A stretch of 64,000 bases of DNA from Rhizophlyctis rosea (lineage: Eukaryota; Chytridiomycota; Chytridiomycetes; Rhizophlyctidales; Rhizophlyctidaceae), in assembly GCA_027596075.1 (NCBI GenBank), contig JADGJC010000187.1:1-64000 (forward strand). The letters run 5' to 3'. The notes under the pieces were generated by a model. The model searched no databases. It was not told where the DNA came from and saw nothing but the letters and a program-made list of their open reading frames with translations. Shown here piece after piece: positions 46,435 through 58,474 of the stretch (positions are counted from its first letter, which is position 1; each line of letters starts with the position of its first letter). A program made the translations under genes and the position numbers.

Positions 46435-49400
46435 ATGACGTTGGCGACATCGTCAGTCCACAACCAACTTTCCCACCCCGAACCCTCCCCACAACGCCTC
46501 GCAGAAATCCTCACAACCCTCGGATACAAACATCCCCTACCAAAGGCACCCTCTACGATCTCAACTCACTCTCGTAAGCACGTACCAGATACCTCAAAGC
46601 ACCAACAACAACCACAACAGCAACAACAGCCAGTAGACCTTGCGTCCCTTTTGGAATGGGCTTTTGCGCTGGACGGGCCGCCCGCGGAGTTCTTGTCCTG
46701 GCTGTGCACGGCGCTGGACAAGGACGAGTGTGGGAAGAGAGCGGTCGATGTTCTCTCTACTGAGGAAGCAAAGGTGCTGGCGGAAGTGGGTGTTGTAGAG
46801 TCGGACTTGGGTGATGACTATAATTGGGACTCAGATCTTGACTTGGAAGATGAGGATGATTTGAGGTGGGTGTGCTGTGTTGCGGAGGCCGCGATTTGAT
46901 GAATAGCCGGCGCGGCTTGCTTACTAGTGCGGGGAAAGTCAATGGATGATCAGTCGAGCTCGCTTGGAAGTGCGCGAAGCGCCTGGGAATGGCCAGCGGA
47001 GCCAGCTCAGTAGGAGGCGAAGCGCATAGTACGGTGCGCAGCGCCAGCGTAGCAAGCGAAGCTGGCTTGATCCGCGTGGAGCGAGCCGGGCAATGGGCAT
47101 TCAAGGGGCTGGGGGTCTTGCGTCTTCGCTGACGGTGGGAGTCTGAGGACATCTCGAGTTTGTTTTCATAGTTCTGTTGGCCGCACGCTGAATCTTGGAC
47201 ACTTGATTCCGCCTCGGAACTTCCAGAAATGAAGTTGCCGATCTAGAGCACCAAATTGCTCTATACGAACGAGACGCCGATCTCCTCTCCATACAGCACC
47301 ATAACATCAGGTAGTATCTGTGAAGGAAAGACGTTTCAAATTGCATCAAGATCATTGCAAAACTGACATGAACTGACGCAGCCAAACACAACACTCCCTC
47401 GAACGGCGAATGCTAGACTTACGACAAATGGACGACATCGCGTCTGAGGAGTTGAGAGCGGCTGAACGGAGTCTGGTCGGGGAGTGTGGAAGGGTGAGCT
47501 CACCCTGTGAATCTATCTTAGCATGGGAGCGCCGATATCTGACTCCCCCCGTTGAACATATGAAAGGTGGACGATCTTCTCACATCCCTGAGCGACATGG
47601 CCGACAAATTAGTCTCTTCCTCCCGGCTGTCGTCAGCCCGAAATGGTAAGATTCTTCATCATATGCTTAATAGCCATATATCCTTTGTATTTTCATACCA
47701 ATCACTCGATGCTCACCAGTTTCAAATTTCTTTCAGACCCTCCCACCCAACCACCATATTTCTTCCAATGCACGGACCGCATGGCGGAGTTTGAGAGCGC
47801 AGACGAGGAACTGAGTCGAAAGTTGGCGGAGTGGTTTTGGAGTGATGACGGGGCAGCGGTAGACGATGGGGTGGAAGATGGTACGTCGTGTGAACTTTTC
47901 AGCGCTTGGCCTGATGATATCTGCATCGATTTGGCGGTGCATTTCTCTTTTGACTGATTTGTGATTGTTCTGTAGAGATGAACGAGGAGATGGATCGACT
48001 TGAAAACATGTAAGGACTTCATTCTACCCAAACCCTTTTTCTCCACATCTATCCTCCTGACAAATCCCACTCCCGTACCTAACTCCTCACAACCAGATAC
48101 CCACACACCAAAAAACACCACCTCGCAGCCCTCCTCTCCGAAACGTACGAACAAACCCGGTTACAAACCCTTCAATCCATTCTTTCCTCCTCCTCCTTAC
48201 CCGCACCACCACCCCCACCGGGGTCGATAGATGAAATGAAAAAGCAGACGGATGAAATCGTACGAGCGTGTGAACCACTTTGGTCAGAACTTGCACCTGT
48301 GGAAGTCCGTGCGGGGGTGTTGGGAGCTATGTGGAGTGAGAAGGAGGGGAGGGGGAGGGAGAGGGTTGGGAGGGGGGAGGAGGTTCGTTTCTTTCTGCTT
48401 TTAGCGTTGATTGCTCCCATGTGACGACAGAGGTTGAACGAAAGCTTCTGTTTTATAGTACATAAAACACCTCCTGTCCCAACACGCACGACACCAATAC
48501 CTTTCCACCGTGCTCGCGGGCGAGATGGAGCGGTTGAGGGGTGTGGGGCATGTTTTGGAGGCTTGTAGGGGGGAGGTTGAGGGGAGGAGGGGGGAGGTTG
48601 CGGGGCGGATTGTAAGTGTGCTTTGATCATGTTTCTCTGGGCACTCGGAATTGGGTGACGTTTATGCGCGGCAGAACTCGATGAATTGACATTTTTTTTT
48701 ATGATGCTTTAGGAATGGATGTCGGATCCCGCATTGTGTGACGATGACGCTGGGGAGGGGGATGTGGTGGTGGATAGTCGGGATGAGATTTTAAGTCTTG
48801 TTCTAAAAGCTGTTGAAGGTTAGCTGCTTTTCCTCTCCGCTCTTTTCCCTTGGTCACCCCATCTCCTTTTGGGCTGACTCGCATTTATGTAGCACAACCA
48901 CCCACCAAATCGCCACCAACCACACCAACATCTACAATTGGAACACCGCGCGGAGGCGTAACGTTGACGTCCGCCTCCCGTCTCATCAGCTCGTTCCGGG
49001 ATATTGTTGAACGGAGGAAGGAGGGGGAGGAGGGTTGGAGAGGTGTTGTGGAGGGGTGGGAGGGGGTTTTGGATGGGATGTAAGTCGCGGATTCTTTTCC
49101 ACTGCCTTGTTTTGAGGGTGAGATGTTGATGTCGGGTTTTGCGAGCAGTGAACGAGCGAGGAGGGATATTAGTTGGACTACGAGGGTGTTTTCGGTTTCT
49201 GGGGATGTGGCGGGGGCACCGAAGGTATGTAGTATTTCTTTTTAATGGGGGACGGAAGGGATGTAGAGTGGGTGGAAGTTGATGATACTGATTATATTTT
49301 TGGTAATTTTAGGATATCTACGATTTGGAACGGGAGTTGGGGAGGGTGACGAGGGAGTTGCAGCCGAAGTTGAGGGAGGTTACGAAGGTGAGGGATTTTG

Positions 49401-49608
49401 TGCTACTCTAATCAGGGTATTTCGGGGTGGGGTTCAACTGCTAGTGGCGGCAAAGGTCGGGATGGACAGTTCTCATGGAGTTCCTTTGGGCTCAAGGTGT
49501 CATAGCTTCCACCCCAGATTCATGACGGCTTTGAATGTTAAACTTTTTTTCTGATCGGTTTCTTCATGCCTTTAGATTGTTGCAGAGGTGAAGGACATTG
49601 TACGATAG
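46435..49608 (+). CDS. HAUS3: HAUS augmin-like complex subunit 3
   Basis: Thirteen exons (46435-46865, 47227-47310, 47382-47493, 47567-47645, 47737-47880, 47976-48009, 48097-48382, 48459-48611, 48713-48818, 48893-49079, 49149-49224, 49313-49387, 49576-49608) keep frame at every junction and give 599 residues, close to the roughly 600 of animal HAUS3. The N-terminus has the family motif LLEWAFALDGPPAEFLSWLC followed by VLSTEEAKVLAE. The rest is mostly coiled coil, with blocks such as ADLEHQIALYERDADLLSIQ, YFFQCTDRMAEFESADEELS and YLSTVLAGEMERL. Augmin recruits gamma-tubulin to existing microtubules for branched nucleation in the spindle (family knowledge). Intron 1 is unusually long (361 nt) and GC-rich. 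The assignment rests on motif order and length. Confidence 0.8.
46866..47226 (+). other. GC-rich structured intron 1 of the HAUS3-like gene
   Basis: At 361 nt this is much longer than most of the other introns in the gene (roughly 60-120 nt). Around 46955-47095 it is crowded with short related words (GCGCGAAGCGCC, GGCGAAGCGCAT, AGCGTAGCAAGCGAAGC) and inverted pairs such as GAGCCAGCT / AAGCTGGCT, so it can fold extensively. It may host a mobile GC cluster or a structured RNA. Confidence 0.45.
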
Positions 49609-52434
49609 AATCTGTACGATAAACAGAGGTTGTTCGATGATCGAACGGAAGCTTGTGTCGATATTGAGATGTGGCTTTTGATAGCAGCTGTTTAGATGTT
49701 GCCCTTCTTTTCCTTGTTTTTCGACAAAATGATTGCATTGCAGTCACTTTCAAGTTGACAGGGATGTGACTTACATTCCAGAGGCCGATTTATGGATTAG
49801 GAGTTCTCATTCCCACGGAATGTGCGATGGGACGAGTAATCGTGTGAGCAGAGTAGCGTTTACATTTGCTTGCTACTTGAAATGACCTGTGGTTCTATGC
49901 TGCCCTTTTTTTTGTCTATTTGCGTAAACGTCTCAAAGTATAACCTGGAGGGCCTCTGAATATTTCATTCTACATCCAACACATCCCTCTCTGCATTTGT
50001 CATGCCGCCAACTGTCTCCGTACATTAAGTGCTGATTGAACATTCCGAGTTCCGCTCACATGCCAGTTGATCCGTTATCACACCTTCTTTTTCGCTTGTT
50101 CATGTCATCTTGTCTGGCATGTGCTTTCTCCACTTTGGTCTCATTCATCATGAAGAGTGATCATGTTCTATCGCCGGTAAACCGTTCTTTAACAGGGAAA
50201 AAGGAAGCGAGTCCCCTACGCTCTGGATGGTCGACCCCAACCTATTGGTTGGGTGCAATCTGTAGCTTTTGCTGCCCCCTGATGCGCGTTTTGTTGGTAT
50301 TGGCTATCATACTTCATTTGTCTTAATCGGATGCAATCCGATCATGCTTGGAGTCAAATGCTTTGATTCTTGAGCATTCGATGCGCACAGAAGGTGTGAT
50401 CGGGAATGGTCATTTGCTAGGCTTGCGAAACATCCGGAATGAGCTTGACTGAAGTGCTCATTGCATGTCCTCGGTGCCCACTCTTGAAGGGTGACACGCC
50501 GAGATGTCCCCGGCCTTGTGAATGGGATCAGATTTTTTTAGACGTCGAAATTGTAAAAAATAGAAGTTTGAAGAAACTTCACATCCGGAGGGGCTGAAAA
50601 GATTAATGTGCAGTTCAGAGTATACTCATGACGGGAAATTTGTTGAAGTAGCCATGTCCAAATGTCTGCATTCCTACAACGTTCTTTGTTCACCTCCTAC
50701 TTTATATTACAAAAGACCGCGTGGCCTATTCCAACAAAATTGCCATCTGGGACAATACTCATTGAAAGGCACCAATGCATCGCCGGAATGAAAAAACAAT
50801 AGACGGCGTCATGGAGACTGGACGTCTAGGTATACCCAATGAGGGAGATAGCCGAAGCTGGTCTCTGCAATTGATATGTAGGATATGTGTAGGAGAGAAG
50901 TTAGGGAATGAGTCGGACCAACCGACGTGTAATGAATGCACTCTAGTCAACAAAAACACCAGGATTCAAGAAAAATGAAATCAAAAACGGAACCGAAAAC
51001 CGCCAAAGGTGATTCATGTACTGGTATTGCCGTTGACGGTTCCCAGAATGGGCCCTTCTTTATTACGGAATACAGTCCCAAGGGGGGATGCGGGCTACAT
51101 ACCTAACTACAAGCCACGAGGAACCCGTTCTTCTCTGCCTTGTTGTGCACTTCGTTCATTTCCGTTGTTCGGGCCGAAGGCTAGGATATCCGTGAATTCC
51201 GCGCAAGTCTCTGGGACGTTGAAGTACATCGACTTCCCTCGCGTAACGCCGACCAATGATTTTCTCTTTCTTTTTGTAGCGCGTGAACTGTTTCATAGTC
51301 TCTGATATCTGATGCGTGCCGCGCCGAGGCGCTGACTGCGCTGGACTTGAGGCAAGGCAGTGAAGAAATAACAAAAAAAAAATGAAGCGCACCAAACAAC
51401 ATAGGATAGTTGCTGATGATGAGTGAAGATGTCACCAAATGCAAGCGCTTGGGACTGATACTTCGTCTGTCATGGGTGATGGACAATGAGGGAAAGGAAA
51501 CATGTCATGAGGAGGGGATTTCCGGTCCTTTGGATGGGAGGAGCCATCCACTTATGACGGCCCACTCGGCACACGCGTCAAACAAGATCAACCCTCCCTT
51601 TGGCATGTAAAGACAATCCCATACTCATTTTTTGTTGCTTGGCCATAGACTTCCCTCATTCACCGATGAAGCCGATTCATGTCATCACCACCCGCCCCAA
51701 TGTACTCACTGCGCGGGACGGGTGAAAACCTCTACCATGCTGCTGACGCTCACGCGTGTCACCGTCAATGTCCAGCGGCTCTGGGTGTTCGTTTCTTGGT
51801 TCCGTCGGCAGCCTGGAGACAGTGTGGTAGAGTTGAGTCCAACTAGAGTATTCATGGATTCCGATGCATGGCAGCTTGAAAGAATGCTTCTGACTCTGTG
51901 ACGTCCTTCCAAGACTTTCAGGTACAGGAGGATGAAAACCTTTTTCGGTCTACGTCATAGGAAAACTGTGTGGTAGACCTCGACTATGTATTCTTTTCTG
52001 GAGAACAATGTACTTGACTTCATCGTGCATGAAATGGGACTCCCGCATGCAGGTATATTGGCCGGCCGATTTACTGGTCCAGTCAAATCTTTCTGAACAT
52101 CGATAATATGTCGTTCACGATGAAAATATTTAGGAATGCTGAGTGTAAGTTGGGTAAACGGGGTTGTTACGAGGTGTCTTACTGCTTTCTTTGTTTACAT
52201 CGGTCTAGACCCCCAACACAGTGGCTATGACGACCCGTCCTGAAAGCCCTCAGAGACCTCCATCCTAAGCATTTCTTCCACAAACGACCCTTGTGCAACC
52301 GAAGTGGAGCACTTGGGAGATGGGCCAAGGCCAGGCTCAAGGGTGGCTCAGAGGGTGGCAAAAGTGCAAACCTCTTCAAAAAGCGGCGGGCACTCTTACT
52401 CCCCTTTCTCCCTTCTTTCCAGCAGTTTGTGTTA
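49609..52434. other. Intergenic; no gene recognised
   Basis: About 2.8 kb. Short open frames at 50036-50326, 51009-51305 and 51632-51901 have no recognisable domain or splice partner. An exon of the downstream kinase gene could lie just before 52435, where CTTTCCAG at about 52414-52421 would be a usable acceptor. Confidence 0.4.
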
Positions 52435-55400
52435 ATGGTCGATATGCTGGGGACGAACAACTCGCAACCAGAGGCCGTGTCGGCGGAGGCAGCCGAGTGT
52501 TCTGCAACGTCAAATACTTCAAACCTGAAGGAGAGAGTTATCACCGGAGTTTTCTTTACCAGCAAAGTCCTGGTCAAAATATTCAGTGAAGTGCCTGGTG
52601 TTGGCATACTCGAAGGGGCATTAGACAAACTTGAAGAAGTCTACAATAATGTGCAGCACAGCAAGAAACTGGCTGGGTGAGTCTAGCTTTCGTGCTACCT
52701 GTCAAAAAGTCGCACCTGTTCATGTGCGGTTCCAGGAATCTAATGATACGTGTGCGACTCCTGGTGCAAGCATTGGAACAGCAACCTATAGAGAAGTTGA
52801 GAGTTGTTTTCGCAGCTGGAGCCGCTATGGTGGATGCGTTGAAGAGGTTTGATAAGAAATGAAATATACTCGTATTTACTGCATCTGACAGTTTTCCGCT
52901 CCATTTGACAGCGTTCTTGATGAAATAACGAAAATTTTCGGCAAGCTTGGCCAAGAGAGTGTGACGGATAGGATGCGGCGCTGGGCGAGGTACGGACCAA
53001 TTTATCGAGTGTGACAAATTTGGCGAAAAAGCTAACCATGATTTTGCAAGTGATGGATACTTAGAAGATTTCCAAGCATTGGAGCAGCGTCTAAATTCTT
53101 CCCAGATCGACCTCCATACTGCTCTCTCGCTCCGCCAAACGTCCGAACAGATCGCGATGAGAGAGGATTTCGATCGGTTGATAGCAGCGAAAGATACCAA
53201 AATCACGGAGGAGACCGAACGTCCTGGGACCCCCAACGGCGATGCACTTATGGAAACGTTGAACATACCGAAGCAGAATCCAGCCATCGCCAATGAGCTC
53301 ATGCAAGAGATACAAGAGTTGGACGATGTGCTTGCGAAGGATGATTCTCCTGAAAAGCGGAAAAAGCGCGAGCAACTGGAAGCACTATGACTTGCTCTTA
53401 TGCGTAACTCGAAAGTATCGTGGGCACCGATCATTCAGCCAGCGGACGTCCACTTTACAAAGCCGGAACAGGTTCTCGGTCAAGGGAGTTACGGCACGGT
53501 TGTTCGGGCGACATGGGATAAGTCAGCGGTTGCGGTGAAGAGGGGTCCGAAGGGGTTGTTGGAGAATGAGGCGGCAAGGAAACAATTCGAGAATGAGTTG
53601 TGCAGATGGGCTCTGTTGGAACATCCGAATATTATGAACTTATATGGGTGGATACTGGCTGATCCACCTGCAATGGTGATGCCATTGGCTGATTTGGGAA
53701 CCATCACCGATTACTTCAATTCTTATGACGGGAGGAGTATCGGGCCTCGAAAATTGGATACGTTGCTTCTACTGGCGGCGGGCATGGAATATTTGCATGA
53801 GGAGCATGTGGCTCATTTGGATTTGAAGGCGGCAAATGTTCTCATGCATAAAGGACAGATCAAGGTCAGGTTCCGTTATCAGTAATTCTCGAAATTATAG
53901 CTCTCATGACCATCCTTCTGCTGTCCTTGCCACCATTGCAGATCATCGACTTTGGTTTCAGTATGCTGGCGGGACACGAGGCGGTGGGGGGGCCTCCTCT
54001 CCGGATTATGATCCCAGCAAAGTTCAATGAGGCGCTTCACCTCTCCAGGGACAAGCTTGGGTAGTGCAGGTTGTACTTTTCGAAGGATAGCGCGCGTGAC
54101 GTCCCGATCTTTCTCATATTCCTCCAGGGGCATTTTCTGTGCAATGATCTCGTATGCTGTCATTCCGTATGCAAATACATCCACTCGCAAGCGCGCTTTG
54201 TGCTCATGAACCTTTCCTGCATCGCTCCATTCAGGCGCAGACCACCGCGTAGAACCAATATGCCGCCGTCTTTTGCCGTCATTCGAGAAGTCATGGCTGG
54301 GGTATGCTGCATTCTAGCAACATCTGCACCTTTCATGCCCAATGTCGGACTTCGTCAAGCATTACAGACTTTTGGGCATCCCAGGTGCCGAGGACGTCGA
54401 CGCCAACTTTCTTCAGCAGAAGTTCCGGAACGAACCCATCAACGATGGCGATTTCCTAGTAACGCCCTCAGTATTCGCGGTTGCCACAAAAGGATACTTT
54501 GACCACCCTTCCCCCCTCGCCATCTGTCGGTTGCTCTCCATCGAATCTCAGTGCAATCGCGCCCCAACGTCCGCGGATCAGCTTTCTTTCATTCTCTTTG
54601 CATCGTCTTCTGCTCAACCAATCAATGATATTCATTCCCTTATTTGCCATTACGACCGAAAGGCCTCCTTCAATTCACCACAAGCTTCATTTTGGGTCGA
54701 GTTTATGGACGAGTTTGACTTTGACGGGGTGTCGCTTTGTGCAAAGCATATCGCTCAAGCTGATATCGATCTGACCTCGAGCGACGGGCTTTGGCAAAGC
54801 GTGTTTGATGGGATTGCGCGGAAGGCTTGGTCTTACACCATATCATGGGCGGAAGGGATGAGGATTTCGTTGATGTCAGAGGGGCGGCTTGACGGATTGA
54901 CGGTCGAAGATACCGACGAATGCTTCCTTGCGGTATACACAGGGGAAGATGATGGCGTGGATGGAATGACTGCTTTGCGAGCTTTTTTGAAGTGCTCCAT
55001 AGCCTTTTGGATCGGATCCGTATTTCACGAAGTATGTTCCGACAGAACGAACGCGTCACCTTGGTATCGTGCAGCAGCCCGGAAAGGTCTTCTTCCAGCA
55101 CTCTGCATTGCGAGTAGTGGGCTGTTTGGCGGGGTTTTGGTGCAGGACGAGATGATGGTGGCGGACGGAGAGGCACAGCTTTTAGTTGCGGACTGGTTTT
55201 GGTGTGGGAACAAGTGCGAGCGGAACGAGGGCGTGGGTTTGGAATGGTACAGACGGTCGGGAGGCTCGCAAATCACAGATGCTACGCAATGCATCAGCGA
55301 TATCGGGAAGTCGGATCTAAAACCTATCCACGTCGCCGCCCGGAATGGGCGAACTGCTATTACTGAAGTCCTTTTGGCGTCAAACTCCGCCACTTTGGGC

Positions 55401-56741
55401 ACGCTTACGAAAGACGAGTCCACCGCGCTCCATATCGGAGCACAGCACGGTCAAGGGAAAGCTGTAGCGTTTTTGGCCAGTCGTGCGGCATTGGTTGATG
55501 CAAAAAACCAACATCAGTGTACCCCCCTTCACCTGGCGGCTTCCAATGGGCATGCTGATACCTTCAGAGTGCTGGTGGGTCTGGAAGCAGAAATAGATGC
55601 ACACAACTTTGATGGTCACACTCCCCTCCACCTTGCCGCACTGAAGGGACATGTCGACGTGGTGAGGGTTCTTTGGAATAATGGCGCTTCCGGCACAATA
55701 CTAGAGTCAGTTGATCCTACCCCGCTCCATCTAGCTGCATCCGCCGGGCACGTCGACGTCGTGAATTCGCTGTTGGCCAAAGATGCTTTAATGGAAGCCC
55801 CTTGCCGGATGTGTGGGGAGGAGGGAATGACACATCTCCATGTGGCGGCATATCACGGACAGACGGAAGTTGTAATAGCATTATTAGTTGAGCAAACCAG
55901 AAGGGCTAATAATGGCACAACACACGAGGACAAATCAAGGGCAATGACACCATTGCACTATGCGGCTGAAAGAGGTCACGTCGATGTAGTAAGGGCTTTG
56001 GTTGAAAGTGGAGTATTCATTGACGCAGTGAACTCTTACGGAAAGTGGACACCGCTCGGTGGAGCTGCGATGAACGATCGTATCGAAATCATGGAACTTC
56101 TGTTGGCTGCGGGAGCCTGTCTGGACGGAAGAGGCGATGGGTTGACACCACTTCATTGTGCAGCGGATGGCGGTCGGCTTCGTGCTGCAAAATTGCTTTT
56201 GGCGGAGGGAGCAAAGGTGGACGCGGTGGATTTTGATAAAAGGACACCGTTGCATGTGGCAACTTGCGAGGCGGTAGCCACCTTGTTATTGGAAAAGGGG
56301 GCGTCAGTTTCTGCCAAAGACAAACAAGGGCGAACACCCCTTCATTATGCCGTTCGGCTTGGTTATTATCAGGGTCCTGCTATTGCAGAGGTATTGATTC
56401 AATGGGGGGCGGACGTCGGAGCTAGAGATAAACGCAACAAAACACCTCTTCATTTGGCAGTAGAGGGTAGAGTTGATGGCATGCAAACCCTGATCACCCA
56501 TGGAGCAGCAGTGGATGTCACGGATGACGAAGGGAAAACGCCACTATGGCTTGCATCGCATCGTGACATGAAAGAAAGCGTCAAATTTTTGCTAGACAGC
56601 GGAGCACGCACAGACATTGCCTCTAATGATGGTTCCACACCGCTTGCCGTCGCCGAGAAGCGGGGTTTCACGGAAATAGCGAACTTATTGCAAGAAAGAG
56701 AATCTGTGTTCCAATCAGTCCGGCGACGTTTCGGTTTGTGA
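52435..56741 (+). pseudogene. MLKL-like four-helix bundle, protein kinase, Sel1-like and ankyrin repeat gene, disrupted
   Basis: Exons 52435-52676, 52736-52846, 52912-52989 and 53051 onward encode an MLKL-type N-terminal bundle (VPGVGILEGALDKLEEVYNN, NLMIRVRLLVQALEQQPIEK, DFQALEQRLNSSQIDLHTAL) and an acidic coiled brace. An in-frame TGA (53388-53390) follows. The same frame resumes as a kinase: P-loop GQGSYGTVVRA, VAVK lysine, catalytic loop HLDLKAANVL (HRD changed to HLD), then after an intron (53866-53941) DFG at 53948-53956. The activation segment and C-lobe are missing from this strand and lie inverted at about 53990-54340. At 54342 the plus strand resumes with MSDFVKHYRLLGIPG, the expected end of a kinase domain, then Sel1-like units and about 14 ankyrin repeats (55315-56690). 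The parent architecture suggests a signalling or cell-death effector. Two independent lesions make this copy probably non-functional, unless the assembly is wrong. Confidence 0.75.
53988..54341 (-). other. Inverted block carrying the kinase activation segment and C-lobe
   Basis: Read on the minus strand from about 54290 this block gives HDFSNDGKRRRHIGSTRWSA then the APE motif (54230-54238), DVFAYGMTAYEIIAQKMP and VKRLIELCWDHNPERRP, ending at about 53992. These are kinase subdomains VIII-XI in order. On the plus strand the flanking sequence stops just after DFG (left) and resumes just after the RRP end (right). The breakpoints therefore sit at about 53985-53992 and 54325-54342. No N-lobe exists upstream on the minus strand, so this cannot be a separate kinase gene. 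Confidence 0.8.
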
Positions 56742-57910
56742 TGTGTCGGCGGGAGTTTCGTCGGACTTGTTGGGAGGACTTTGATTGGGATATAATGGAC
56801 CCTAAACGGAATGGAGGCCCAGGCAGTTTCGGTACGGAAGGAAAGCTGGGGGCTGGAGTCCGCGGATATGAGATGGGAGCTTCTGATTGAGCGGCGCGAA
56901 CCGACCTAAGTTTAGTTCAATTACTTGCCGGCTAATTCGTGCATAGGCTGGGAACTTTCGGGACATATTTGGGACGGAGAGCCTGGATAACTTGTCTATC
57001 ATGTTGTGAGATGCTGGTATGTTGCGAATATGGAATGTAGAAACCGATGGGTGATTACGGAAGTTGAGGGGAGGGATCAAAGGCGATTATGTGCACGTCG
57101 ACCTTAATTCGACCACTACCGCGTCTGCATCGGCGATTTGTAGTATCTATGGGTACATGCTGATGGGCATGAGGAGGGATTCATCCGCGGGTGGGTGGAG
57201 ATACGTCTGTATATCTTAATTTTTGTACGTAAACATAGGATACCCACACTCAGTCAGGACATCAGTCCTGTTGATGTCACCTATTCATCATCGGCCATAC
57301 ATTAGCTCATGGCGGGAGCCAGCTGACTCCAACACTTGGAGGCCCACTGCTCCGTGATGCGCGCTTTATCCCCAAATAACATATATTTCTGAGCAAGGTG
57401 ATGCTGGCTACCTACACGAATGCAATAAATGGACACGGACTATTCCAATTGAAGTTGCACGGAAACAGTATACGATCGCTCCATGATTCCGCCACCTCCC
57501 TCTCCATTAACCTGTTTCAGCGCTTCGCTTTGCTTTATTGAGTGCTTTTCTTGTGTCTTGAAAACGGATGCGGGGTCAGGGCCGAACTGGCCGATCTACC
57601 TTGAAGAGTTTGAGATGCGACACCATCGTGCTTTCATTGACTTCAGGTCGTGAATCATGTACACCCTTTTTTTTGTCTCTTCATGGATTGCAAGCATCTA
57701 GAGTATCTAAACAAACGCACCCGCAAGACATCAAGCAGGTGGGTACAGAAACCTTCTGTCTGATAGGTTGAACTGATTGAGAACCCGACGATGGAAAATT
57801 GGAAACCTCAGCGTGCTCCATACAGCTTGAAAGTATCTATACATGATAAACCTCTCTCTTTCCCTCTCGACCAGCTACCCACAAGACCTTCTACCCACAA
57901 GACCACAGCG
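56742..57910. other. Convergent intergenic region; no gene recognised
   Basis: About 1.2 kb. A 16-bp imperfect palindrome (GGAGCCAGCTGACTCC) lies near 57315-57330. No coding exon supported. Confidence 0.45.
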
Positions 57911-58474
57911 TCAGACTACACCCACCATCGGGACAACTACGCCTCCAGGAGCAGGAGTAGCAGGCACAGTCCAGGGCCCTTGTAACTGAGGAGCAACACC
58001 TTGAATGGTGAAGGAGGAAAGGATACACACATCGGGATATTGCCCAATCACGAGGCCGTAGTATGTGCCGGAGGGGAGGTCTGCCGGGAATGTGACAGTG
58101 ATCGACATAAGGGTCTGTTTACATAGTTTTGATCAATTGTCGGATTGCAGCCATCACAAGAAGTAGCCGTGCTCAGAAAAATGGCCGGGACTTACAGTTG
58201 GGACGTCCGTAGCCAGTGTTGTGACAGGCACTAGAGCAACTGGGGAACCCCGGACGAGCTCAATTTGCGAAAACATGGGGACGGTAGCTATATTCCTAAT
58301 CAAGTAGAACAAACATTGACATTTGGGTACAGGGATGTAGACATCCGCATATGCAGCGTTCAGCTTACCAGGCAATGACTTCTTGCTGACCGGCGGTCCA
58401 GACCGCGCCCGTGATCCGGTGCTGAGAGTCACGATGGCAGCCAAGGCAATGATGATTGGACGGATTATGTTCAT
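57911..58474 (-). CDS. Secreted Ser/Thr-rich KRE9/KNH-like cell wall protein (short)
   Basis: Three exons (58369-58474, 58196-58287, 57911-58114; donors GTAAGC and GTAAGT) join in frame to give 133 residues. The N-terminus MNIIRPIIIALAAIVTLSTG is a typical signal peptide. The mature part is a small beta-rich domain: TVPMFSQIELVRGSPVALV, then SITVTFPADLPSGTYYGLVI and CILSSFTIQG. The pattern polar edge, 'P-x-x-L-P-S-G-x-Y-Y' and final 'S-x-x-F-x-I' is that of the fungal Kre9/Knh1 Ser-Thr-rich GPI-anchored family, whose members act at the cell surface in beta-1,6-glucan assembly. No hydrophobic C-terminal GPI signal is obvious (ends PGGVVVPMVGVV), so it may simply be secreted. An unspliced first intron would also be open in frame. 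Confidence 0.65.

Noticed and set aside
53388..53390. TGA read as selenocysteine
   Set aside because: Fungi generally lack the selenocysteine machinery, and the codon lies in a coiled linker, not in a redox site.
53879..54190. A separate minus-strand kinase gene
   Set aside because: It has only subdomains VIII-XI; upstream on the minus strand is the antisense of the ankyrin protein, with no N-lobe.
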